A stretch of DNA of 5,378 nt from an uncultured Methylobacteriaceae bacterium (GTDB lineage: Bacteria; Pseudomonadota; Alphaproteobacteria; Rhizobiales; Beijerinckiaceae), in contig CALMTJ010000336.1 in the NCBI GenBank assembly GCA_937872715.1, forward strand, positions 10,715 to 16,092, written 5' to 3'. Position 1 is the stretch's first letter. Every line of letters begins with the position of its first letter. The notes beneath the pieces are model-generated. The model made no database searches and had not been told where the DNA came from. It saw only the letters and a program-made list of their open reading frames with translations. The translations under genes and the position numbers were made by a program. Below, one piece after another: positions 1-5,378 of the stretch.

Positions 1-1061
1 GCCCCGTCCTGTGCCTCGCCTCGGAGAAGAAGCGCGCGAAGCCCGCCTCGGAGGCCGAGCTCACGAACGGCGACGCGGCGGCGGCGCTCCTCGTGTCGGC
101 GGATGACGGCATCGCCCGCCACCTCGCGGACCATTCCGTATCGGCGGATTTCGTCGACCGCTTCAGGGAGACGGGGCGCGAGTTCGACTATGTCTGGGAG
201 ACGCGCTGGATCCGGGAGGAAGGCTTCGGGCGCATCGTGCCGGGAGCGGTCTCGGGCCTCCTCGCGAAGTCGGGCCTCGCCGGAGCCGACATCGACCATT
301 TCGTCCTGCCCTGCGCCATGCGGGGCGTGCCGGAGGCCGTCGCCCGCGCCTGCGGCATCCGGCCCGGCGCCGTCCGGGACGGCTTGGCCGGAACGGTCGG
401 CGAGGCCGGAGCCGCCCACCCGATCCTCATGCTCGCCCATGTCCTGGAGGACGCGGCGCCGGGCGAACGCATCCTCGTCGCGGCCTTCGGCTCGGGCTGC
501 GAGGCCGTGCTGTTCGAGAGGACGGATGCTCCCGCCCGGCGGCCGCGCCTCGGCGTGTCCGGGTGGCTCGCCCGACGGAGGCCCGAGCCGAACTACGTGC
601 GCTTCCTCACCCTGACGGGGCTGCTCGACGTGGAGCGCGGGATGAGGGCCGAACTCGACCTCAAGCAGCCCCTCACCGCGCTCTGGAGGGAGCGCCGCAC
701 CGTGCTCGGCCTCGTCGGCGGCCGCTGCACGGTGACGGGAACGGTGCAGTACCCGCGCACCCGCATGTCGGTCGGCGGCAACGACCGGTCGGTCGACACG
801 CAGGAGGACCACCGCCTCGCCGACGTGCCGGCCCGCATCCTGACCTTCACGGCCGACAGCCTCAGCTATACGCCCGACCCGCCGCTCCATTACGGGATGA
901 TCGATTTCGACGGGGGCGGCCGCATGAACGCCGAGTTCTGCGACGTCGAGCCGGAGGACGTGGAGGTCGGCCGGCCGATGCGGATGATGTTCAGGATCAA
1001 GTCGTTCGACGAGGTCAGGGGGTTCCGCCGATACTTCTGGAAGGCGGCGCCGGCGCATTAG
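1..1061 (+). CDS. Thiolase-fold (KAS III/HMG-CoA synthase-like) protein fused to C-terminal DUF35 OB-fold domain, 5' partial
   Basis: The reading frame is open from base 3 to the TAG at 1059-1061, giving 352 visible residues; the start lies outside the window. The GTG at 93 is internal, because the codons before it encode the family motif LTNGDAAAALLV. Fragment residues 1 to about 165 are the second half of a thiolase fold, including FVLPCAMRGV (100-109), GEAGAAHP (133-140) and a glycine-rich FGSGCEAVLFE strand. Residues from about 220 to 345 form a DUF35-type OB-fold with the remnant of a zinc ribbon (GRCTVTGTVQYPR, Cys242), then the family-typical LHYGMIDFDGGGR and RGFRRYFWKA. Known relatives act on or present acyl-CoA thioesters in the cytoplasm; the substrate here is unknown. 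The KAS III His and Asn positions appear to be Pro103 and Glu134, and three of the four expected zinc cysteines are absent. The catalytic Cys would lie upstream of the window. It is probably co-transcribed with the thiolase that follows. Confidence 0.85.
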   Translation, partial: PVLCLASEKKRAKPASEAELTNGDAAAALLVSADDGIARHLADHSVSADFVDRFRETGREFDYVWETRWIREEGFGRIVPGAVSGLLAKSGLAGADIDHFVLPCAMRGVPEAVARACGIRPGAVRDGLAGTVGEAGAAHPILMLAHVLEDAAPGERILVAAFGSGCEAVLFERTDAPARRPRLGVSGWLARRRPEPNYVRFLTLTGLLDVERGMRAELDLKQPLTALWRERRTVLGLVGGRCTVTGTVQYPRTRMSVGGNDRSVDTQEDHRLADVPARILTFTADSLSYTPDPPLHYGMIDFDGGGRMNAEFCDVEPEDVEVGRPMRMMFRIKSFDEVRGFRRYFWKAAPAH

Positions 1062-1068
1062 GCCGGCC

Positions 1069-1076
1069 GGGAGAGG
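1069..1076 (+). promoter_or_regulatory. Ribosome binding site of the thiolase gene
   Basis: The purine-rich GGGAGAGG lies four bases before the ATG at 1081 and fits a Shine-Dalgarno sequence. It supports that start codon. It sits within the 19-bp gap after the preceding stop, so no separate promoter is expected between the two genes. Confidence 0.6.
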
Positions 1077-1080
1077 CACG

Positions 1081-2286
1081 ATGGCGTCGGGCATCAAGGA
1101 CAAGGTCGCGATCCTGGGCATGGGCTGCGCGAGGTTCGGCGAGCGCTGGGACGCGGATGCCGACGGGCTCATGGTCGAGGCCTATCTCGAGGCGCTTGCC
1201 GATGCCGGGATCGACACGAGCGACATCGACGCGGCCTGGCTGTCGGTGGCGATGGATTCGGTGAACACGGGCGCATCGGGCCTGCCCGCATCCATCGCGC
1301 TCCGGCTTCCGAACATCCCGGTCACGAAGGTCGAGAACTTCTGCGCGTCCGGCACGGAGGCGTTCCGGGGCGCCGTCTACGCGGTGGCGAGCGGCGCCGC
1401 CGACATCGCGCTCGCGGTCGGCGTCGAGAAGCTGAAGGATACGGGCTATGGCGGGCTGCCGGCCCGGACGCGCGGCGTGACGGCCGACATGGTCGGCGTC
1501 CAGGGCTCCGCTCCCGGGAACTTCGCCCAGCTCGCGGGCGCCTACCGGGCTCGCCACGGCGTGTCCCGGGACGATCTGAAGCGGGCGATGGCGCATGTCT
1601 CCGTGAAGAGCCACGCCAACGGCGCCAAGAACCCGAAGGCCCATCTGCGCAAGCCGATCGACATCGATGCGGTCCTGAACGCGCCGATGATCGCCGAGCC
1701 TCTCGGCCTGTTCGATTGCTGCGGCGTCTCGGACGGGGCGGCCTGCGCGATCGTCACCACGCCGGAACGGGCGAGGGCTCTCGGCAAGAGGGATCTCGTC
1801 ACCGTCAAGGCGCTCCAGCTCTCCGTCTCGAACGGATGGGAGCTGCAGGGAGCGGGATGGGACGGCAGCTACTTCCACACCACCCGCATCGCGGCCGGGA
1901 GGGCGTATCGGGAGGCCGGGATAGAGGATCCCCGCCGTCAGATCAGCCTCCTGGAGGTGCACGACTGCTTCTCGGTGACGGAGCTCGTGACCATGGAGGA
2001 CCTGCATATCAGCCCGGAGGGAGGCGCGGTGACGGACGTCCTGGACGGGGTCTTCGATGCGGACGGCGCCATCCCGTGCCAGATCGACGGCGGCCTGAAA
2101 TGCTTCGGCCACCCGATCGGCGCCTCCGGCCTGCGCATGATCTACGAGAACTACCTCCAGCTTCTCGGCCGCGCGGATGCGCGACAGCGCCGGTCTCCCC
2201 CGGTCTTCGCCCTCTCCCACAATCTCGGCGGCATGCCGAACCAGAACGTGGCCGCGATCGCGATCGTTGGGCTCGAGGGAGCGTGA
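1081..2286 (+). CDS. Thiolase family protein, SCP-x/non-classical acetyl-CoA acetyltransferase type
   Basis: This complete gene encodes 401 residues, the usual length for thiolases. The nucleophilic Cys88 lies in VENFCASGTEAFRGA. Further active-site motifs are HDCFSVTEL (His294), which replaces the NEAF motif of classical thiolases, GHPIGASG (His344) and HNLGG (His380-Gly384). The last stands where classical degradative thiolases have a CGGG loop with the second catalytic Cys. This pattern is that of sterol-carrier-protein-X-like thiolases, which cleave or condense 3-oxoacyl-CoA, often with branched or sterol-type acyl chains. Members of this group frequently work with a DUF35 OB-fold partner, and the gene just upstream carries that domain, 19 bp away in the same direction. 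I infer that the two products act together; the substrate cannot be told from the sequence. The ATG start is supported by a Shine-Dalgarno sequence and by alignment of the VAILGMG N-terminus. The stop is TGA at 2284-2286. Confidence 0.92.
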   Translation: MASGIKDKVAILGMGCARFGERWDADADGLMVEAYLEALADAGIDTSDIDAAWLSVAMDSVNTGASGLPASIALRLPNIPVTKVENFCASGTEAFRGAVYAVASGAADIALAVGVEKLKDTGYGGLPARTRGVTADMVGVQGSAPGNFAQLAGAYRARHGVSRDDLKRAMAHVSVKSHANGAKNPKAHLRKPIDIDAVLNAPMIAEPLGLFDCCGVSDGAACAIVTTPERARALGKRDLVTVKALQLSVSNGWELQGAGWDGSYFHTTRIAAGRAYREAGIEDPRRQISLLEVHDCFSVTELVTMEDLHISPEGGAVTDVLDGVFDADGAIPCQIDGGLKCFGHPIGASGLRMIYENYLQLLGRADARQRRSPPVFALSHNLGGMPNQNVAAIAIVGLEGA

Positions 2287-2474
2287 CGGCTCTCGTCCGT
2301 GCTGAAAGCCCGACGTCGGCTCGCGCGACCTGGCCGGGAGCCCAACGACCGCTTGCCGGGAGATCGTCTGGACAGCCGGATCCCCTTCCGTCGATCACCG
2401 ACGTCGAGCGGACGGAGATCGCGGTCCGACGGTCGGCCCGTATCCGCCGGCCCAACCTTCCCGTTCGGCGATCT
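2287..2474. other. Intergenic stretch after the thiolase, no gene recognised
   Basis: I see no convincing coding region, RNA gene or repeat here. There are short palindromes, such as the 10-bp CCGACGTCGG at 2310-2319 and a 5-bp stem at 2409-2413/2424-2428, but neither is followed by a T-run on either strand. No clear intrinsic terminator can be called for either converging operon. Confidence 0.5.
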
Positions 2475-2777
2475 TCATTCGATGTCGAGGTGCCGCCTGC
2501 GTCGGATGAACGGCGAGTAGAGGTCGGAGAAGAACGGCCCGTTGGTCAGGGCCGAGTACACGCCCACGAACGGGACGTTGAAATTGCCCCGCGTGTCCGT
2601 GCCGAGCTGCTGGCGACCGTCGGCGAAGACCTCGCCGCCCGTCGCCCCGAGATGCAGGTTCCAGCCCGTGTTGTCGATGTTGAACACCCCGCCGTCGATG
2701 CCGACCTGCATGCCGGCGAAGTTGTTCGTCACCCGCGACGGGCTCGGGATCGGCAGGCCCGTACCGTTCACGCTGAC
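2475..2777 (-). pseudogene. Remnant of an autotransporter outer-membrane beta-barrel domain
   Basis: The frame is open between a TGA at 2778-2780 and a TGA at 2475-2477, and its only candidate start is a GTG at 2769-2771 with no clear ribosome binding site. About 85 residues (roughly 2520-2777) read like the first strands of the beta-barrel of autotransporter proteins common in Methylobacterium and Bradyrhizobium. Recognisable pieces are RVTNNFAGMQVGIDGGVFN, GWNLHLGATGGEVFADG and FNVPFVGVYSALTNGPFFSDL. After FFSDL, where relatives continue into the next strand with a charged/aromatic segment, the sequence turns into an arginine-rich tail and stops. A complete autotransporter barrel has about 250-300 residues and needs a passenger and signal peptide, none of which is present. 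The piece is therefore most likely a relic of a deleted or rearranged gene. A short expressed protein is possible but unlikely. The assignment rests on motif recall. Confidence 0.6.
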
Positions 2778-2855
2778 TCAGCCAACCCGCGAGGCGCTCG
2801 CCTCGAAGAGGATGACGCCCTGGTCCTCTCCGAGCAGGTCGACCCCACTTGCCGG
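2778..2855 (-). other. Short gap between autotransporter relic and the ancestral CorA stop
   Basis: This 78-bp stretch translates, in the CorA frame, into a 25-residue peptide that includes GVDLLGEDQGVILFEAS. It lies between the TAA at 2856-2858 and the TGA at 2778-2780. The peptide looks protein-like, but I do not recognise it and it has no start codon. It could be further debris of a former gene or chance in GC-rich DNA. No terminator hairpin with a T-run is visible downstream of CorA. Confidence 0.3.
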
Positions 2856-2885
2856 TTAGAGCCAGCGTTTCCAGCGGAAGGAGAA
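2856..2885 (-). other. corA: Stranded C-terminal tail codons of CorA beyond the premature stop
   Basis: Directly after the TAG, and in frame, are nine sense codons (FSFRWKRWL) and a TAA. CorA proteins typically end in Y/F-rich residues followed by a basic patch and Trp-Leu, so this is the original gene end. Its good preservation argues that the nonsense change is recent, or that it is a sequencing error. Confidence 0.75.
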
Positions 2886-3842
2886 CTAGGGCATCACCGC
2901 CGCCACGACCATCAGCGCCAGCGCCAGCGGGTAGCCGGCGCGCCAGTCGAGCTCAGGCATGTGCTTGAAGTTCATGCCGTAGATGGAGGCGATCAGCGTC
3001 GGCGGCATGAACACGACCGCCATGACGGAGAACAGCTTGATGATGTTGTTCTGCTCGAGGTTCACGAGTCCGAGCGTGGCGTCGAGGAGGAACTGGATCT
3101 TGTTCGCCTGGAAGGAGGCATGCTCCTCGAGCGACTGGAGGTCGCGGAGCGTGGTGCGCATCTGGTCGCGCAGCTCGACCGGCACGCGCGTCGCCCGGTA
3201 GCTGGCCGTCAGGAACAAGAGCGTGCGCTCGATGGAGACGAGGCTCTCCCTCTGCTTGGAGATGAGGTCGCCCCAGCGGCCGAGCGCCCGCAAGGTCTCC
3301 TGGTACTCGGAATTGCGGGTGCCGGGATCGGCCTTCTCGGCGAAGACCGCCCGCGACAGGTCGTCGATGCGCTCGCCGGCGAGCTGCAGGACGTCCGCCG
3401 CCCGGTCCATGATGGTCTCGATCAGTCCGGCCAGCACCTCCTCGCCCGTGCGCCCGAGCCCATGCGTCTTCGCCGCGCGCTGCGCGAACATGGCGAAGGC
3501 CTTCGGGTTCTCGTACCGGACGGTGATGAGCGTATGCCCTTTCAGGATGAAGGTGACGCCCGTCAGGATCGGGCGGTCCTCTTCCGCCCGGCACAGGAGC
3601 CGCGTCGTGAGATAGCGGGCGTCGTTCTCCGCGTAGAGGATCTCGGACGGCTCGATGTCCCGCTGGTCCTCCCGCGTCGGGACCTCGATGCCGAGGAAGC
3701 GCTCGACCTTGCGGTCCTCGTCCCGGGTCGGGTCGACGAGGTCGATCCAGATCGCGGCCTCCGGGATCGGCTCGGCGAGGTCGAGGGCGCGTCGGTCCAC
3801 GCTGGCGGCATGCCCGTCGCCGGGCAGGTGCGAGGTGATCAT
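2886..3842 (-). CDS. corA: CorA family magnesium/divalent-cation transporter, C-terminally truncated by an amber codon
   Basis: The frame encodes 318 residues of a CorA-type channel, which as an inner-membrane homopentamer carries Mg2+ and sometimes Co2+ or Ni2+. Residues 1 to about 240 match the cytoplasmic alpha/beta and helical domain, followed by a long stalk helix and then TM1 (about 266-286, LFSVMAVVFMPPTLIASIY). The signature GMN loop is intact at 289-291, with the usual FKHMPELDW extension. TM2 begins at about 304 (YPLALALMVVAAVMP) but is cut by TAG at 2886-2888. In the same frame the next nine codons encode FSFRWKRWL and end in TAA (2856-2858), matching the conserved aromatic/basic CorA tail. 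The ancestral protein was therefore probably 328 residues, with Tyr at the amber position. Loss of the end of TM2 and the basic tail may impair assembly. The ATG at 3840-3842 lies 12 bp after the acyl-CoA dehydrogenase stop, with a weak GGGGCGG upstream, so the two are probably co-transcribed. Confidence 0.88.
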   Translation of the reverse strand: MITSHLPGDGHAASVDRRALDLAEPIPEAAIWIDLVDPTRDEDRKVERFLGIEVPTREDQRDIEPSEILYAENDARYLTTRLLCRAEEDRPILTGVTFILKGHTLITVRYENPKAFAMFAQRAAKTHGLGRTGEEVLAGLIETIMDRAADVLQLAGERIDDLSRAVFAEKADPGTRNSEYQETLRALGRWGDLISKQRESLVSIERTLLFLTASYRATRVPVELRDQMRTTLRDLQSLEEHASFQANKIQFLLDATLGLVNLEQNNIIKLFSVMAVVFMPPTLIASIYGMNFKHMPELDWRAGYPLALALMVVAAVMP

Positions 3843-3854
3843 GATGCCGCCCCG

Positions 3855-5378
3855 TCAGCCCGCAAGCGCGAGCGGCGCGTCGTCCGGGAGGCCGCCGGCC
3901 GCGACCTCCTCCCCGAGGCCTCGGGCGGCGATCAGCAGGTTCTCGGCGAAGAAGCGGCACAGCGCCACCCGGCCCGGACCGGCCCCCTCCGCGAGCGCCA
4001 TCTCGGCCAGGGCCGCGCCGCCCCGCACGAGGCCGAAGAGGCGCAGAAAGGGCGTCGCGACCGCGAGCGCCGCGCCGGGATCGTTGCCGCGCATGCGCGA
4101 CAGGAGCGCGCTCGTCGCGGAATCCAGCAGGCCGACCGCCTCCCGCAGGCGCGGCGCGGTGGCCCCCAGGGCGGGTGAGCCCGCCGCCATGGCGCGGGCC
4201 GCGACGGCCCGCATCCCGGCGATCTCCGCCCGGACGGTCGCGCCGCCCGAGAGCGGCAGCTTCCGGGTGACGAGGTCGATCGCCTGGATGCCGTTCGTCC
4301 CCTCGTAGATCGCGAGGATCCGGGCATCGCGCATGTGCTGCGCCGCGCCCGTCTCCTCCACGAACCCCATCCCGCCGTGAACCTGGACGCCGAGGGACGC
4401 GACCTCCGAGCCGATATCTGTGGAGAAGGCCTTCGCCACGGGCGTGAGCAGGGAGGCACGCTCCGCCGCGACGGTCCGCGCGGCGGGATCGGGGGACAGG
4501 CGGGCACGGTCGAGGAAGGCCGCCGTCGCGTAGCAGATCGCGCGCGCCGCGCCCGTCATCGCCTTCATGGTGAGGAGCGTGCGCCGGATGTCCGGATGCT
4601 CGATGATCGGGCTCATGCCGTCCGACGACGCGGAAGCCGAGCGGCCCTGCCGCCGTTCCCGGGCATAGGATAGGGCCGCCTGATACGCCCGCTCGGCGAT
4701 CGCGACGCCCTGCAGGCCGACATTGAGGCGCGCATTGTTCATCATGGTGAACATGCAGGCGAGGCCGCGGTTCTCCTCCCCGATCAGCCAGCCGGTCGCC
4801 CCGCCGCGATCGCCGTAGGCCATGGTGCAGGTGGGCGAGGCGTGGATGCCGAGCTTGTGCTCGACGCCGGCGCACCGGACGTCGTTGCGGGTGCCGTCCG
4901 GCAGGATCTTCGGGACGAGGAAGAGCGAGATGCCGCGCGTCCCGGGCGGCCCGTCCGGGACGCGCGCCAGGACGAGATGGATGATGTTGTCCGTAAGGTC
5001 GTGCTCGCCATAGGTGATGTAGATCTTGGTCCCGGTGATCCGGTAGGTGCCGTCACCGGCCCGCTCCGCGCGCGTCCGCAGCGCCGAAAGGTCGGAGCCG
5101 GCCTGAGGCTCCGTCAGGTTCATGGTGCCGGTCCATTCGCCCGAGACGAGCTTCGCGAGGTAGCGCTCCTTCAGTTCGGGCGCGCCGTGCTTGTCCAGGG
5201 CCTCGACCGCCCCGACCGTGAGCAGCGGGCCGAGGCCGAACGCGAGCGCGGCCGAGTTCCACATCTCCGAACAGGCCGCCGCGACGAGGAGCGGCAGGAC
5301 CTGCCCGCCATGCTCGACCGGGCCGGGCAGCGCGTTCCCGCCCGCCTCCGTCCAGGCGCGGTACGCCTCCTTCCAGCC
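3855..5378 (-). CDS. Acyl-CoA dehydrogenase with extra C-terminal domain (DmdC/FadE-like), 5' partial
   Basis: The frame is open from the right window edge to the TGA at 3855-3857, giving 507 residues out of the roughly 590-600 usual for this subfamily; the start lies outside. The Met at 5262-5264 is internal, since the 38 codons before it continue the family sequence (GWKEAYRAW, VEHGGQVLP). The enzyme is an FAD-dependent cytoplasmic dehydrogenase that introduces an alpha,beta double bond into an acyl-CoA and passes electrons to ETF. Visible motifs are MNLTEPQAGSD (about 86-96 of the fragment, flavin/substrate site), GISLFLVPK, and VQVHGGMGFVEETGAAQHMRD (FAD-binding C-terminal helix domain). 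IYEGTNGIQ carries the probable catalytic Glu359 (codon 4302-4304). Residues from about 380 onward form the extra C-terminal domain found in 3-methylmercaptopropionyl-CoA dehydrogenase-like proteins. The real substrate cannot be assigned. It is followed closely by corA in the same direction, and its active-site residues look intact. Confidence 0.92.
   Translation of the reverse strand, partial: GWKEAYRAWTEAGGNALPGPVEHGGQVLPLLVAAACSEMWNSAALAFGLGPLLTVGAVEALDKHGAPELKERYLAKLVSGEWTGTMNLTEPQAGSDLSALRTRAERAGDGTYRITGTKIYITYGEHDLTDNIIHLVLARVPDGPPGTRGISLFLVPKILPDGTRNDVRCAGVEHKLGIHASPTCTMAYGDRGGATGWLIGEENRGLACMFTMMNNARLNVGLQGVAIAERAYQAALSYARERRQGRSASASSDGMSPIIEHPDIRRTLLTMKAMTGAARAICYATAAFLDRARLSPDPAARTVAAERASLLTPVAKAFSTDIGSEVASLGVQVHGGMGFVEETGAAQHMRDARILAIYEGTNGIQAIDLVTRKLPLSGGATVRAEIAGMRAVAARAMAAGSPALGATAPRLREAVGLLDSATSALLSRMRGNDPGAALAVATPFLRLFGLVRGGAALAEMALAEGAGPGRVALCRFFAENLLIAARGLGEEVAAGGLPDDAPLALAG

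Noticed and set aside
93..95. GTG at 93 as the start of the first gene
   Set aside because: The frame is open to the window edge, and the upstream codons encode the conserved NGDAAAALL motif, so the gene is cut off at the edge and does not start there.
1015..2220. A 401-residue open frame antisense to the thiolase
   Set aside because: It mirrors the thiolase codon structure and contains no family motif, while the + strand has full catalytic motifs.
2310..2319. Palindrome CCGACGTCGG as a terminator or operator
   Set aside because: It has no loop and no T-run, and such short palindromes are common in GC-rich DNA.
2542..2859. A 105-residue + strand open frame in the intergenic gap
   Set aside because: It is antisense to the autotransporter relic and has no recognisable motif. 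The relic frame gives a clear barrel-like sequence and this frame does not.
1716..4178. An 820-residue open frame on the + strand
   Set aside because: It runs through the thiolase in another frame and antisense to CorA. It is rich in Arg, Gly, Ala and Pro with no recognisable domain, as expected for a GC-rich shadow frame.
2953..4875. A 640-residue open frame on the - strand
   Set aside because: It overlaps the acyl-CoA dehydrogenase and CorA in a shifted frame and has Arg/Gly/Pro-rich low-complexity composition; the real genes carry clear motifs.
5262..5264. ATG as the start of the acyl-CoA dehydrogenase
   Set aside because: The 38 upstream codons continue typical acyl-CoA dehydrogenase sequence, so this Met is internal.

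Overview
The window is GC-rich and gene-dense, with codons ending mostly in G or C. Protein similarity by eye suggests an alphaproteobacterium of the Hyphomicrobiales, probably close to Methylobacterium. That placement rests on recall of the protein families, not on a search. It reads as an ordinary chromosomal region. I see no CRISPR array, tRNA, rRNA, complete mobile element or defence system.

Left part, + strand (1-2286): two genes 19 bp apart form one apparent operon. The first, cut by the window edge, fuses the C-terminal half of a KAS III/HMG-CoA-synthase-like thiolase-fold domain to a DUF35-type OB-fold domain. The second is a complete thiolase of the SCP-x (sterol carrier protein X) type. 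Thiolase, HMG-CoA-synthase-like and DUF35 modules together recall a known archaeal acyl-CoA condensation complex, but the first protein lacks residues normally needed for KAS III catalysis and for zinc binding.

Middle (2287-2855): a roughly 570-bp gap between convergent operons holds no intact gene. On the - strand it contains a decayed fragment (about 2475-2777) of an autotransporter outer-membrane beta-barrel, cut off on both sides. The rest has no recognisable feature.

Right part, - strand (5378 down to 2856): an acyl-CoA dehydrogenase with the extra C-terminal domain (5' end outside the window) is followed after 12 bp by a CorA-type magnesium/divalent-cation channel. The CorA frame is stopped by an amber codon inside the end of TM2. 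The next nine codons still encode the expected aromatic/basic C-terminal tail and end in TAA, so this looks like a recent nonsense change or a one-base sequence error.

Three of the four genes act on acyl-CoA thioesters (condensation/thiolysis and alpha,beta-dehydrogenation). This suggests a fatty-acid or unusual acyl-CoA metabolic neighbourhood, though the two operons are convergent and need not share a pathway. The most useful points for a second look are the CorA nonsense codon, the autotransporter relic, and the altered active-site and zinc residues of the fused synthase/OB-fold protein.
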